DNA of 64,000 bases from Thermoplasmatales archaeon. Its GTDB lineage: Archaea > Thermoplasmatota > Thermoplasmata > Thermoplasmatales > Thermoplasmataceae. The first letter of the stretch is position 1, and every line of letters starts with the position of its first letter. Shown here piece by piece: positions 37,630 through 47,689 of the stretch. The position numbers and the translations under genes are program-made. The notes under the pieces were generated by a model. It was not told where the DNA came from. It ran no database searches and was given only the letters and a program-made list of their open reading frames with translations. Where the stretch lies: NCBI GenBank assembly GCA_026127925.1, contig JAJSLM010000001.1:62001-126000 (forward strand). The letters run 5' to 3'.

Positions 37630-40020
37630 TCAGGCTTTCGACATTATTTTTTTAAGTCTGTTATATACCTGCAGTGTCTCAAGGCCTTTGTCAATTCCAT
37701 GGGAGTAGGCGGGTTTTCTTATTTTCTGCAGTTTATTCTTTAGCTTCTTTTCATAATCCAGGCCAACGAATGGGATCACTGCCTCAAGGAATCTGTAGGT
37801 ATAACCAGTTCCGCTGAAAAATTCCTCCATCGTGTTCACAACATCTTCCAATGAGTCAAGCAGGCTTTCCCTCATGACTTTGTTCCTGGAAAGCATTATG
37901 AAAAGAGATATGGAATCCTGCTTCTTTATATCACCTTTTCCCACCATGCCAACAAATTTGTTGAAGTAGCTTTTCCTGCCAAGGAATGACATACCCGCAA
38001 TCAGTGTTGTCCTGTCCGCGTCCGCCTTTGACTGTTTCAGGAGTTTAACGAAAGCATCAAGGTCGTTACTGTTGCGTGCATAGCCGATGGCTATGGCCCT
38101 TCTCAAGTCGGTATCAGATTTGAAGAACTTGCTGAAGCCCTTGGAGATCTTCTTCGCGAAGTCCTTGTCTAATATAGAGAGATTCGCAGAAATTGTTCCG
38201 CGAAGAATAGAGTCATTCTCAGATTCTCCTTCCTTTTTAGTTTCTCCCAGTCTCTTTAACTGTGTCTTGTAGAATTTGAGTGCCAGATTCTTGACGTTTC
38301 TGTTCTTTTCGTCTACAAAATTAAGAAGAGCGAACTGCTGGCATATTTCAGTGTTAACAACATAGTTATCTTCATCGAGAAATCTCTCCATGGTGTCCAG
38401 ATAGTCCTTGAGTTTTATCTTTCCAGCCTCAAGAAGGGCGAAAGTATCGTTTACTATACCCCACCTATCAAGATAGCCGAAATTTTTCGCTCTTCCTAGG
38501 ACTTCCTTCAAAAGCTTTCCCTTATATTCAACCCTGTAAAATCCAGATTGTTCATAGTTCAATTTAAGGAATCCATCTGCCTTGATCCTCATTTCACTCT
38601 TGTTGAAGAGCGCACTTTCTTTTCCATTTTCCCTGAGGACTGTTAGTGGAATATTTCGTGGCTGTTCCTTCACTTTCTTGTTCAGCAGAAATCTCTCTTG
38701 AGATAGCTTTATTTCCTTCCCTACGAGCTCAGCAGTTACAAGAGGGTAACCGATTTTCTTGATCCACGAGCCCATAATCTTTGAAACCGGCAGGCCGGAA
38801 ACATCCTCTATCGCTTTCCAGAGGTACTCGCCCTTTGCATTCCCGTAGCTGTGTTCTTTCAGGTATTTTCTTATCCCGTCTCTGAATTTATCAGGTGAGA
38901 CATAATTTTCAATCATTCTCAGAACGCTGGCTCCCTTCCCATAACTTATCTCATCAAAGATCTGCGAAATATCATCAGGATTTCTTACATGAGCCTGGAT
39001 CGGATGTGAATTTACCAAAGCATCTCCATACAGCGCTCCGGCCGTTTCATCTACAAGGAATTTTCCAGTGAATAGCCATTTCTGGTGAAGCTGATCGACG
39101 AATTTGAAAGCCATGAATGTTGCAAAACTCTCGTTGAGCCACAGATCATCCCACCATTCCATTGTGACCAGATCACCGAACCATTGATGGGCAATTTCAT
39201 GTGCAACTACCTCTGAGACTCTCTGTCTCCCTGCAGTTGTAGTGCTATCGTTAACCAGAAGCGCAGTCTCCCTAAATGTTATCGCGCCCCAATTTTCCAT
39301 GGCACCTGCAGCGAATTCCGGCACGGAGATCAAATGCAGTTTCGGCAACATGAATTTTATTCCGTAGTATTCCTCATATTTTGCTATGATATCTGCCGCT
39401 TCAGTAGCTGGGAAATCCGTAGAATTTAGTAAGCCCTTTGGAGCGGTTAGCATTATTTTCAATGGCCCAGATTGTTTCTCAATGGAATCAAATGTTCCAA
39501 TGCCAATATACAGTAAATAAGTGGACATTCTTGGTGTGTCCTCAAAAACAACTATCTTCTTTCCTTTCTCGGTCTGTGAGCTTTTTATTGGCATGTTCGA
39601 AATTGCATCAAGGTCTTTGTCTATCGTTAACTTTAATGAAAATACAGCCTTTTTAGATGGATCGTCAACACATGGAAACGCATGTCTTGCGCCTGTAGAT
39701 TCAAACTGGGTTGTTATCATTCTTCCAGTCTTATAGTCCGCAACATAAAGTCCTTCCAATCCTTTTGATATTTTTCCTGAGAATTTGACTTCAACCTCGG
39801 TCTTACCGGAAAGAATCAGACCCGTCTCTATGGCTTGCTTCTTTTTGTTTTCCTTGAACTTCAAGGTTTCTCCGGCTGAAACAATACTGTCAATGGAGAG
39901 ATCTACAGAGTTAAGAACGAATTTCTCCTTTTTGCCTGAAACCGTAATAATTTCATGTCCTACATATTCAAGATTCTTATAATTTAAATCAAGTTCCAGC
40001 TGATATTTTTCTATTTCCAT
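37630..40020 (-). CDS. M1 aminopeptidase (tricorn-interacting factor F2/F3-like)
   Basis: A 796-residue M1 aminopeptidase. GAMEN occurs at 229-233 and the zinc site is HEIAH (264-268) with Glu287 in WLNESF. The length matches tricorn factors F2 and F3 of Thermoplasma, which trim peptides released by the proteasome and tricorn into amino acids. It is a cytosolic enzyme without a signal peptide. Which of F2 or F3 it is cannot be told from one copy. It starts with MEIEKYQLELDLNYKN. Confidence 0.93.
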   Translation of the reverse strand: MEIEKYQLELDLNYKNLEYVGHEIITVSGKKEKFVLNSVDLSIDSIVSAGETLKFKENKKKQAIETGLILSGKTEVEVKFSGKISKGLEGLYVADYKTGRMITTQFESTGARHAFPCVDDPSKKAVFSLKLTIDKDLDAISNMPIKSSQTEKGKKIVVFEDTPRMSTYLLYIGIGTFDSIEKQSGPLKIMLTAPKGLLNSTDFPATEAADIIAKYEEYYGIKFMLPKLHLISVPEFAAGAMENWGAITFRETALLVNDSTTTAGRQRVSEVVAHEIAHQWFGDLVTMEWWDDLWLNESFATFMAFKFVDQLHQKWLFTGKFLVDETAGALYGDALVNSHPIQAHVRNPDDISQIFDEISYGKGASVLRMIENYVSPDKFRDGIRKYLKEHSYGNAKGEYLWKAIEDVSGLPVSKIMGSWIKKIGYPLVTAELVGKEIKLSQERFLLNKKVKEQPRNIPLTVLRENGKESALFNKSEMRIKADGFLKLNYEQSGFYRVEYKGKLLKEVLGRAKNFGYLDRWGIVNDTFALLEAGKIKLKDYLDTMERFLDEDNYVVNTEICQQFALLNFVDEKNRNVKNLALKFYKTQLKRLGETKKEGESENDSILRGTISANLSILDKDFAKKISKGFSKFFKSDTDLRRAIAIGYARNSNDLDAFVKLLKQSKADADRTTLIAGMSFLGRKSYFNKFVGMVGKGDIKKQDSISLFIMLSRNKVMRESLLDSLEDVVNTMEEFFSGTGYTYRFLEAVIPFVGLDYEKKLKNKLQKIRKPAYSHGIDKGLETLQVYNRLKKIMSKA

Positions 40021-40143
40021 AGCTAGTTATAGTTTTTTATTATTATAAATTTGCGATAAATGATCACGGATAACCAGTTAATTAAAGCAGGGGGATCAAT
40101 AGTATTTCTGGAATCTTATCCTACGTTCTGCCACCGTACTTAC

Positions 40144-40725
40144 TCAGCCGTAAAAATATATATAAACAGCAGTAAGAAGTAGCGCAATAACTACAATACG
40201 ATCAACGGTCATAGGTGAAACTCTTGACAAGCCTTTGATCAAACCAATATTTACCAATGCGACTATCAAAAGAAGAAATATCGCACTTGAGATTACAAAG
40301 ACCACACTTATTAAAGATATAGAAAAATAACCGTAGCTCGCAGCAGCAAGAAGAATCGGAAGAAACGCCGGATCCGGAAATACGCTTACAAGCAGGGAAG
40401 TATTTTCAAAACCCTTTTTCTCATGGGATTCTCTTATGCTGTTGATCAGAATGTATATTGCAACTACAATTATAATTATGACAGAAGCGATTCTAATCTC
40501 TTTTGTTCCAAAGGCATATACCCCGAAAAAAACGACTATTAGGGCAAGTGCTGCGGATGTGACACCATGCAAGAATCCGAGCAGAAACGCGATTGCCCTT
40601 ACTCTCTTAGTACTAAATGACTTCTTAAGGGAGAGCGCAGTGAGAGGAATCCAGTGATCCGGCGCGATCATATGAAGCATTGAAAGAAGCGTTGCCACAA
40701 GCGCCAGGACAAGCACGGGATTCAT
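40144..40725 (-). CDS. NicO/UreH-like multi-pass membrane protein
   Basis: A 193-residue membrane protein with about six helices. The first helix carries LHMIAPDHWIPL and the second region has LGFLHGVTSA. These histidine-bearing motifs match the metal-binding HxxxxDH and H-G signatures of the NicO (RcnA)/UreH family of nickel/cobalt transporters. Metal export or uptake is inferred. It stands alone. Confidence 0.65.
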   Translation of the reverse strand: MNPVLVLALVATLLSMLHMIAPDHWIPLTALSLKKSFSTKRVRAIAFLLGFLHGVTSAALALIVVFFGVYAFGTKEIRIASVIIIIVVAIYILINSIRESHEKKGFENTSLLVSVFPDPAFLPILLAAASYGYFSISLISVVFVISSAIFLLLIVALVNIGLIKGLSRVSPMTVDRIVVIALLLTAVYIYFYG

Positions 40726-40823
40726 TATTCTGGATTCTAACTCTCTTAAAGCATTTTACATTCTAGGGAAATTTGCGCATTCCAACACATACAAATAACA
40801 GCTGCTTTTATCATGAAATTTTG

Positions 40824-40955
40824 ATGAATGGCCATCCCTACGTTTTCGAGAATCCAGTGCCCAAACTGTACAGTGATTTTACCCGGCTTATCATAAGAAA
40901 ACCTGAAGTATCATTGATATCGATTCGAAACACTCATTACCCAGATCTGTATTAA
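40824..40955 (+). CDS. Possible 43-residue small protein or gene fragment
   Basis: From ATG 40824 a frame reads MNGHPYVFENPVPKLYSDFT, then RLIIRKPEVSLISIRNTHY and ends at 40955. It could also extend to a TTG at 40773. The regular hydrophobic/polar pattern looks coding, and the gap between flanking genes leaves room for it. I recognise no family, and it could be the tail of a decayed gene. Confidence 0.3.
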   Translation: MNGHPYVFENPVPKLYSDFTRLIIRKPEVSLISIRNTHYPDLY

Positions 40956-41002
40956 GAGAGAAGGCGTCAAACACGGTAGCGTACATAATAAAAACTGATC
41001 AG

Positions 41003-42034
41003 ATGCATCCCGATACAAACGCGGTTCTTTTCGGTGCGAACATAATCAACAACAATGGATTGGTAGTTTTTCCTACAGAAACTGTATATGGACTTGGTGC
41101 CAATGCCCTTTCAGCTTATGCATGCCGTAAAATTTATCTCACAAAAGAGCGCCCGGCTGACAATCCATTGATAGTTCATGTATCGTCACTGGAAATGTTA
41201 CATAAGATAACTGTGGGCATTGATCCTGAGGTTGAAAGTAAACTTGGAGAAGTATGGCCAGGACCCGTAACGATACTCTTCCAAAAGAGCGATAATATTC
41301 CAGATATTGTTACTGCAAATTCACCACGAGTAGCAGTAAGAATGCCCGATAATCCACTGGCGCTTCAACTAATTGAGAAGTCTGGTGTGCCTATAGCAGC
41401 TCCCAGCGCAAATATTTCAACCAGAGCAAGCATAACAGATTCGAAATACGCTATAGATGAACTTAAAGATCGTGTTGATCTTATCTACGACTCTGGACCC
41501 ACTAAATTTGGTCTGGAATCGACAATACTCGATCTTTCAGGAGAAGTTCCAACCCTGCTTAGGGCGGGCTCAAAGACTGTGGAGGAACTGGAGCCTATAT
41601 TTGGAAAGATATTTGTCTCAGAAGTAGCGAGAGGAACTTACGAGAGTCCGGTCGCAATAACTCCGGGGATGAAATATAAACATTATTCTCCTGTTAAGAC
41701 CCTGATATTGGTAGACGAGAATGTATTCGACGAGATATCCATGAATAGCGATCTGAAAGGCGAGGTCCTTATGATAGGATCAACTGAGCATTGCAAAAAT
41801 TCTATTCTTGACACTTTCGACCTTGGATCAATTGGAGACCTAAGGACAGTAGCCGCCAAATTATTTATCGCTTTCAGGGAACTGGACAAGAGAAATGAAA
41901 GGATCGGCGTCATTCATCCTTTCCCAGAGTACGGGTACGGTCTCGCGATAATGAACCGTATCAGGAAAGCATCAAGCTACAAAATACAGAATCTGAAGGA
42001 ATTCGAAGAAAAACTTTCCGAGACAGACTCATGA
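41003..42034 (+). CDS. sua5: Threonylcarbamoyl-AMP synthase (Sua5)
   Basis: A 343-residue Sua5. The YrdC domain (about 1-200) includes FPTETVYGLGANA, KERPADNPLIVHV and PTKFGLESTILDLSG; a C-terminal Sua5 domain (about 225-340) has FRELDKRNERIG and a PEYGYGLAIMNRI-type end. It makes threonylcarbamoyl-AMP from threonine, bicarbonate and ATP, which KEOPS then transfers to A37 of ANN-decoding tRNAs. The Pcc1-like KEOPS subunit is at about 18065. It is a single gene. Confidence 0.93.
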   Translation: MHPDTNAVLFGANIINNNGLVVFPTETVYGLGANALSAYACRKIYLTKERPADNPLIVHVSSLEMLHKITVGIDPEVESKLGEVWPGPVTILFQKSDNIPDIVTANSPRVAVRMPDNPLALQLIEKSGVPIAAPSANISTRASITDSKYAIDELKDRVDLIYDSGPTKFGLESTILDLSGEVPTLLRAGSKTVEELEPIFGKIFVSEVARGTYESPVAITPGMKYKHYSPVKTLILVDENVFDEISMNSDLKGEVLMIGSTEHCKNSILDTFDLGSIGDLRTVAAKLFIAFRELDKRNERIGVIHPFPEYGYGLAIMNRIRKASSYKIQNLKEFEEKLSETDS

Positions 42035-42095
42035 TTTGTTTTTTTGAGTTATAGGGTCTACAGTGAAGTTTGTTTTTGGGGCTTGTAAAAAATTG

Positions 42096-42120
42096 CTGTA
42101 CTTTAGAGAGAAGGTAAGGC
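42096..42120 (+). repeat. Possible fourth TnpB right-end-like hairpin (copy D)
   Basis: The segment GCTGTACTTTAGAGAGAAGG shares CTTTAGAGAGAAG exactly with copy A and follows a TTTTTGGGGCTTG stretch reminiscent of TTTTTGAGCAAG. It is weaker than copies A-C and lies between Sua5 and RadA without a transposase. Confidence 0.3.
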
Positions 42121-42190
42121 GGCTTTTCTAAATGTAGAATATATACACTAGCACTAATGCAATATTAAAAATAATGTGGAAATTGTCAGA

Positions 42191-43159
42191 TTAGACACCG
42201 TCAGTGATGCCATCCTCCGATATCTGTATCACAGTTTCACCCTCGGGAAGATAGGGCGAATCTATCAGTCTCGCGATTCTCTTTCCGCCTTTACTCTTCC
42301 TAAGGTATATCCTGAATGTTGCAGTATGTCCTACCACATTCCCACCAATAGGTGCAGTTGGGTCTCCAAAGAATACATCTGGCCTGGCAGAAACCTGATT
42401 CGTAACTGCAATAACAGCGTTATAAATGGTTGAAAACCTCAACAGATCGTGCATATGCCTGTTCAACAGCTGCTGTCTCTCTGCGAGGGAGCCTCTTCCA
42501 AGATATTCAGACCTGAAATGAGACGTAAGGGAATCTACAATTAAAAGCCTAATCGGAAACTCCTTTGCTAACTCTGCTGCCCTTTCCCCGAGAAGTATTT
42601 GATGGTGGGAGTTATATGCCCTTGCTACATGTATTCTTTTTAGTACCGCATCTGGGTCAAGGTTTTTGGCTTTGGACATCTGAATGATCCTTTCTGGTCT
42701 GAAAGTGTTTTCAGTATCTATCATAAGAACGTCAGAGTCAAAACCACCAGTCTCCGGGGACATCGTGGCATTCACTGCCGCCTGGTGCATGATCTGAGTC
42801 TTTCCTGAACCGAACTCACCAAAAAACTCTGTTATCGCCTGGGTCTCAAATCCACCACCAAGCAAGGCATCAAGATTCTTGCTTCCTGTTGTGAGTTTCT
42901 GGACACTTTTCCTTCTTTCAAGAATCTCCTCACCTGTTTCAAAATTACCAACATCCGCAAATTTCCTAGCCGCAGCTATAATTTTTGCTGCGCTTCCCTC
43001 CGCCACTCCGGCCAGATCCGAAAGATCTTTTGGGGATGCAACGGCGAGTGTCATCAAATCATCATAACCGTTCTCTCTAAGTTTCTCTGCAGTGGCTTCT
43101 CCGACTCCTGGCAAATCCTCTATTTTATACTTTTTTGGCTGTTCTTCATCTTCTGGCAT
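42191..43159 (-). CDS. radA: DNA repair and recombination protein RadA
   Basis: A 322-residue archaeal RecA/Rad51 homologue. Two helix-hairpin-helix regions (about 12-65) precede the core with Walker [10 protein letters not shown] (114-122) and Walker [10 protein letters not shown]; the polymerisation motif AxxA-like region precedes the core. It catalyses strand exchange in recombination. The start ATG abuts the gap stop (43159/43160), so radA follows gap in one transcript. Confidence 0.95.
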   Translation of the reverse strand: MPEDEEQPKKYKIEDLPGVGEATAEKLRENGYDDLMTLAVASPKDLSDLAGVAEGSAAKIIAAARKFADVGNFETGEEILERRKSVQKLTTGSKNLDALLGGGFETQAITEFFGEFGSGKTQIMHQAAVNATMSPETGGFDSDVLMIDTENTFRPERIIQMSKAKNLDPDAVLKRIHVARAYNSHHQILLGERAAELAKEFPIRLLIVDSLTSHFRSEYLGRGSLAERQQLLNRHMHDLLRFSTIYNAVIAVTNQVSARPDVFFGDPTAPIGGNVVGHTATFRIYLRKSKGGKRIARLIDSPYLPEGETVIQISEDGITDGV

Positions 43160-44176
43160 TTAAATCGCTCCTTTTCCGATATTCATTGATGCATCAGTCT
43201 TGGCAATGGATTCCTCCTGATTCGCTAGTTGCATCATGGCTCTGATCGCATCTACGTTTTCCGGAACTACGTCACTTTCCTGATGAATAGCTTGGATATA
43301 ATTCAATCTCTTTTCTTTTACCGTAATGCTCTCTTTCCATACGGCAATTTCGTAGAGATCGGATCGGTCCCTACCCATTTCACGCGCTAGATCCATAATC
43401 TGGGCAGTGGATACAATTCCTTTCTTTCCAGAGACAAGGAGAATTCTTCTTTTTTCCTTCAGCAGATTAGTGACCTGTTCAGCTGTGGTAGAATTCTTCA
43501 TTTCGACCTGAACGGTATGAACGTGCATAAGCGTTGTTGGTGCCTTAATGGCCACGGTATTCACATCTACGTTCCCGAGAACCGTTTTAAGGTCTGGAGC
43601 ATGGTGGGAGGGAAATTTTAGGCTGGGTTCAAGCGCGTTAATTGGGCCGGCCTTGCTATCGTTTGGGTCAGCTCCCCTCCGGACGAGCACTGCATTTATG
43701 TGTTCAATGCCAAAATGGTCTCTTACAACGGATAAAGTTCGGGCCAGCCCCGTTGTGTTGCATGATACAACTCTGACGTATTTTTTTCCAAAGGCATCGT
43801 TATAATTTGAGTAAGCATTGAAACTTGTCTCAGCTATGGTCGGTTCTTCCCCACCCTGAAATATGGCTGGTTTATTGTGCGCCTTGTATACTTCTAGATC
43901 CTTTTCTCCGTTGCCCTCTGGTGAAGCATCAACGATGATGTCGGAATCATCTATCAAATTATCCAGGGTTCCGGCGCAACGCATGCCAGCTTCTTTAAAG
44001 TTATTCAGGGCCTTCTCATCGCTGCAAAAAACTTTGAACTCACGGCTTGCCTCTCCAGCCAGATAATCTGGTTTGGTTTTAAGTATCCCTGAGACATGCA
44101 TATCAGACTGTATAGAAACTGCCCTTGCAACCCTTCTTCCTATAGTTCCATATCCCACTATACCAACTTTAATCAT
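43160..44176 (-). CDS. gap: Glyceraldehyde-3-phosphate dehydrogenase, archaeal type II
   Basis: A 338-residue phosphorylating GAPDH of the archaeal class. It begins [15 protein letters not shown] with the Rossmann GxGxxG, and the catalytic Cys139 is in [11 protein letters not shown]. The ATG at 44176 is the family start; an upstream frame to 44227 would add 17 unlikely residues. Type II enzymes usually work in gluconeogenesis in Thermoplasmatales, where sugar breakdown uses the non-phosphorylative Entner-Doudoroff route. It forms an operon with radA. Confidence 0.94.
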   Translation of the reverse strand: MIKVGIVGYGTIGRRVARAVSIQSDMHVSGILKTKPDYLAGEASREFKVFCSDEKALNNFKEAGMRCAGTLDNLIDDSDIIVDASPEGNGEKDLEVYKAHNKPAIFQGGEEPTIAETSFNAYSNYNDAFGKKYVRVVSCNTTGLARTLSVVRDHFGIEHINAVLVRRGADPNDSKAGPINALEPSLKFPSHHAPDLKTVLGNVDVNTVAIKAPTTLMHVHTVQVEMKNSTTAEQVTNLLKEKRRILLVSGKKGIVSTAQIMDLAREMGRDRSDLYEIAVWKESITVKEKRLNYIQAIHQESDVVPENVDAIRAMMQLANQEESIAKTDASMNIGKGAI

Positions 44177-44270
44177 ATTAGTTGCATATCCATAGCATAA
44201 ATATAAACTGTGGAGTCCTAGCTTCAAAAATTTATTTATAATACCTTGACAATTGTGAATTAGTTAATTT

Positions 44271-46442
44271 ATGCGAATAATTGTATTAAGTTTATTAATT
44301 GTCTGCGTTCTTATTAGCGTCCCTTCTTTCATCCATGTAAGTGAAGCTGGGCCTTCTACTGGGCTCAACTATGATTATAACTTTACAAAACTCCCGATTA
44401 ACAGTTTTCCAAGCAATAATTCAACGATGACATTTGAAAGATTCACGAGCGGATCTTTTTCAAATGTTTCTGTACAAAACGGCTCTGGAAAACGCGGGTT
44501 GCGAATTTACGGTCTTCCTTCAAATGGAAGGGGATACACGGGAATAAAAGTTCATATATCGCATAGTGCAAATTTCTCCCTAAAAATGACCTTTTCATGG
44601 AACGCGGCTGCAAATCTTATGGACACCGGAGAAGTGGTGACTATAGGAACTCGCTCAGCTAATAGTTCACTTGTACGATTCGGTCCTCTCTATAATAAGA
44701 CAGCAGTCGCTGGTAGCGGAAATGATCGAGCTGTGTGGAGCGAACCCAGGTGTTCTGAAGTATACACTCTAGAAATTTCCCATATGGACGCAGATCCAGG
44801 GCGTCTATTCCTCTCAATTAACGACGGCTGGAACTCATCGTCACTTATGCAGTTTCCCTTAACAGACAATTCTACTTTTATAGATGGCACGATCAACCTG
44901 ACCGTAATGGGTATTTATTCCAATATAACTATTTATAATCTTTATGTGGGTCCACCGTCAAGATCCATTTATCCGATCGCTCTTTCTGCAGATCAAATGG
45001 TCTACAAATCAAAAAAAATTGAACTCAACTATCCAGAGGAAAATAAAAGTCTGGCAAATTCCGGTCCAGTGATCGATCAAAATTTGAGCGATATCATATT
45101 TCTTAATATTCAAAATGATACCATATCCTCACTGAACTATGAGAATCGCACGACAAGTAGTATAGCTAATATTGGCAATTACAGTGTGAGAAGCCTGGAG
45201 TATTCCGAATCATATGGCGCCTATTACTTATTTCACAACAGAGGCCGCGCAGAAGTGATCGAAGTCAATTTGGAAAATCTTTCCACGAAGGTAACTAAGT
45301 TCCTTATCGAAAATGGAAATTACTCAAGGTTCTTCGTACTAAATGATCTCTACTTACTCATGACAAGTAATGGTACAGTCATAATCACTCAAGACATTCA
45401 TAATTTCGTAAGTGAACTTCATTCTATCAGCCTAGGAAACAACATAATATACGCCGGCATTCATCATAATAGTTTCATCGTTCTCTGGGATAACAAATCA
45501 CTAAATCAGATTAGCAGGCTTACTGTTTTTTCCGATGGAAATTGGACTGAAACAGAATTTGGTGAATTAAGTACTGTGACCAATATAGAAACCTCCAATA
45601 CATCGGCATACGGTACAATCTTTCTTAAGTATGCGTCATTTGAAAACGAATCTCTTTTCCGCTATTTTTTTAGTTACCCGGATTTACCGTTCTCTGAATT
45701 GATCAGCTTCAACTTTACAAGATTCTGGGACTACGGTAACAACATATTACTTGAAAGAAATGGGGCACTTTACATTGAGAGAAACAAAACTATAGATCAA
45801 ACAAATGTAGTAATACCGGAAGGAAGTTCGTTATACCTGAGCTCAAATCTTGACTACGGATTAATAACGCAAGGAGATAATTTCACTATTCTATACCAAG
45901 GAACGTTATTCAACAAAACTAATTCAACACTTCTTAAAATTACGAGCAATGATATTAAAATGCACTGGCTTATGTTCATGGGTATCGGCTATTTTAGAGT
46001 CTCAATCAATAACTTGAGTTCCGCAAATGCAAGTGTGAAATGGTGGATCGATGGTAACGTAGTCTCAACAACACATTCTTTTAATTACTTTCTTTTGCCT
46101 GGGTATCACACAATAGCAGTCACAATTAAGTACAAAAATCAGACCGTTTCAACAAGCTCGAGAATTTTCGTTTTCGGTTTTTTGCCTGAACTGACTGTTG
46201 CTATTGTTTTAGTTGCGATAATATCGAGGAATAGATTTTACTTGAATCATGATCCAGAGGCTATCAAGAACCTTATAAGCTCTAATGCTGGAAAGAGCAA
46301 GAACGAAATAGCTCACTTGGCCAAAAAATCTAGACTGAGTGTTTCAGCAGTCAGGAGGGCGATCAGAGAAATGGCTCGATCCGGAGAAGTTTCAATAAAA
46401 GAGGATCTGGACGGGAAGCTATATGTTATGATGAAGAAATGA
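44271..46442 (+). CDS. Membrane sensor-like protein with C-terminal winged helix
   Basis: A 723-residue protein. A signal/anchor helix (about 2-26) is followed by about 610 extracytoplasmic residues rich in Asn-X-Ser/Thr sequons: a lectin-like beta sandwich (about 55-235), a propeller-like strand-rich region (about 245-560) and an Ig-like domain (about 575-632). One transmembrane helix (about 633-651) leads to a cytoplasmic winged HTH (about 660-723) with GKSKNEIAHLAKKSRLSVSA. This would be a one-component membrane-bound regulator. Domain names are from pattern only. It lies 97 bp upstream of a small surface-protein gene. Confidence 0.7.
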   Translation: MRIIVLSLLIVCVLISVPSFIHVSEAGPSTGLNYDYNFTKLPINSFPSNNSTMTFERFTSGSFSNVSVQNGSGKRGLRIYGLPSNGRGYTGIKVHISHSANFSLKMTFSWNAAANLMDTGEVVTIGTRSANSSLVRFGPLYNKTAVAGSGNDRAVWSEPRCSEVYTLEISHMDADPGRLFLSINDGWNSSSLMQFPLTDNSTFIDGTINLTVMGIYSNITIYNLYVGPPSRSIYPIALSADQMVYKSKKIELNYPEENKSLANSGPVIDQNLSDIIFLNIQNDTISSLNYENRTTSSIANIGNYSVRSLEYSESYGAYYLFHNRGRAEVIEVNLENLSTKVTKFLIENGNYSRFFVLNDLYLLMTSNGTVIITQDIHNFVSELHSISLGNNIIYAGIHHNSFIVLWDNKSLNQISRLTVFSDGNWTETEFGELSTVTNIETSNTSAYGTIFLKYASFENESLFRYFFSYPDLPFSELISFNFTRFWDYGNNILLERNGALYIERNKTIDQTNVVIPEGSSLYLSSNLDYGLITQGDNFTILYQGTLFNKTNSTLLKITSNDIKMHWLMFMGIGYFRVSINNLSSANASVKWWIDGNVVSTTHSFNYFLLPGYHTIAVTIKYKNQTVSTSSRIFVFGFLPELTVAIVLVAIISRNRFYLNHDPEAIKNLISSNAGKSKNEIAHLAKKSRLSVSAVRRAIREMARSGEVSIKEDLDGKLYVMMKK

Positions 46443-46539
46443 TCGTGCCCTTACAGTATTCGTGAAAAAGTAGTCCACTGTTCTATGGAAGAGGTCATTG
46501 GAAAATATTTATTACCGGATTTACATAAGGGAGAGAATA

Positions 46540-47115
46540 ATGAAAAAGTTGAAACTAATCTCAGTCGTGGTCCTTGCCGTTGTTCTATTAGGAACAATAG
46601 GTATTGCGGGAAATTCTTCCGCTACTGTTCCTACGCTTCCGCTTCCTCCATCAAGTCTACCAACAATGACTTATTACACTACGAACGGAACCGGTTATGC
46701 AATCAATACTACATTGTGGGCAGAACTATTCTTCGATGTTATAGACAATTCTTCATACGTTTCTTTTAACTGGAGTGCTAACAGTACGCAATACCTTATA
46801 GTATTTGATTTAAGTTATACTGGACTAAATGCGTACGGGCTTCAGTTCATCTCAAGTCTCTCGTCTATAGGAGCTCCAACTGTTCCCCATTACAAACAGG
46901 CCTTCAACATGACGAAGAACATGCTATCACAGGCCAAGAATAACGGGAAAACTGTTACAAACATAGTTGCTCTAGATTATGGTTCATTCCCTGGGTTTTC
47001 TTGGTCCACAGTCAATATCAAGAGTAATTTAACCGAGTATAGGGACATAGGCATAGTTGTGGCAATAGTTGTAGCGATGTTCGCGCTTTATTACTATTTC
47101 AATAGGAAAAAATGA
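46540..47115 (+). CDS. Membrane-anchored small surface protein, unknown
   Basis: A 191-residue predicted exported protein. It begins MKKLKLISVVVLAVVLLG, a signal peptide, continues as a Ser/Thr/Tyr/Asn-rich ectodomain and ends with a hydrophobic helix (IVVAIVVAMFALYYYF) and NRKK, a C-terminal membrane anchor. The ATG at 46540 follows GGGAGAG, a ribosome binding site; a longer frame from 46498 is less likely. It lies 97 bp after the winged-helix membrane protein on the same strand and may be its partner or target. No family recognised. Confidence 0.7.
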   Translation: MKKLKLISVVVLAVVLLGTIGIAGNSSATVPTLPLPPSSLPTMTYYTTNGTGYAINTTLWAELFFDVIDNSSYVSFNWSANSTQYLIVFDLSYTGLNAYGLQFISSLSSIGAPTVPHYKQAFNMTKNMLSQAKNNGKTVTNIVALDYGSFPGFSWSTVNIKSNLTEYRDIGIVVAIVVAMFALYYYFNRKK

Positions 47116-47242
47116 TTCAGCTCAGGCCAGATGTAAGGAAATAAATCGCCACTATACCGCTTTATTCTTTAATTCTTGTTTAAATAATCGCGAGTAATTA
47201 TTAACCCTGGTGATTGTGTCAGAAAGTGAGAATGAGTTATTT

Positions 47243-47689
47243 ATGGCTGACAGCATGCTTGGTAAATTGGCCAAATGGTTACGTCTTATGGGGTACTCGG
47301 TAAAGTACGTTTCTAACGGTGTTTCCGACGATGAAGTAATTGATTTGTGCCGGATAGATAGTCTATTTCTTTTGACAAGAGACAAGGTTTTGCATGAACG
47401 GTACAAGAATTCTATGCTGATAGAATCCGATGAATTTCACGAACAGATAAAACAGGTAATTCAAGTTTTCAAACCCGACGAAACAAAATATTTCACACGT
47501 TGCTCGCTATGTAACTCGACTTTGTTTACTGTACCAATATCGGCCTTTGATGGTGAGATCCCGGAAAGTGTTCGTTCACTATATGGGGAAGTCTATGAGT
47601 GCAGTGGATGTGGTAAAGTTTACTGGAAAGGAACGCATTACATTTCTATAAGAAAAACGATAGCGAACATAACAGGAAAACCAACATGA
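47243..47689 (+). CDS. Mut7-C RNase domain protein
   Basis: A 148-residue protein of the Mut7-C (DUF82) family, a PIN-like ribonuclease fold with a zinc ribbon. ADSMLGKLAKWLRLMGYSV is the diagnostic N-terminus; aspartates in SDDEVID and TRDKV and the cysteine pairs CSLC and CSGC are visible. ATG 47243 fits the family; GTG 47210 would add 11 residues. It overlaps pelota by 4 nt, which suggests a linked role in RNA decay or quality control. Confidence 0.88.
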   Translation: MADSMLGKLAKWLRLMGYSVKYVSNGVSDDEVIDLCRIDSLFLLTRDKVLHERYKNSMLIESDEFHEQIKQVIQVFKPDETKYFTRCSLCNSTLFTVPISAFDGEIPESVRSLYGEVYECSGCGKVYWKGTHYISIRKTIANITGKPT

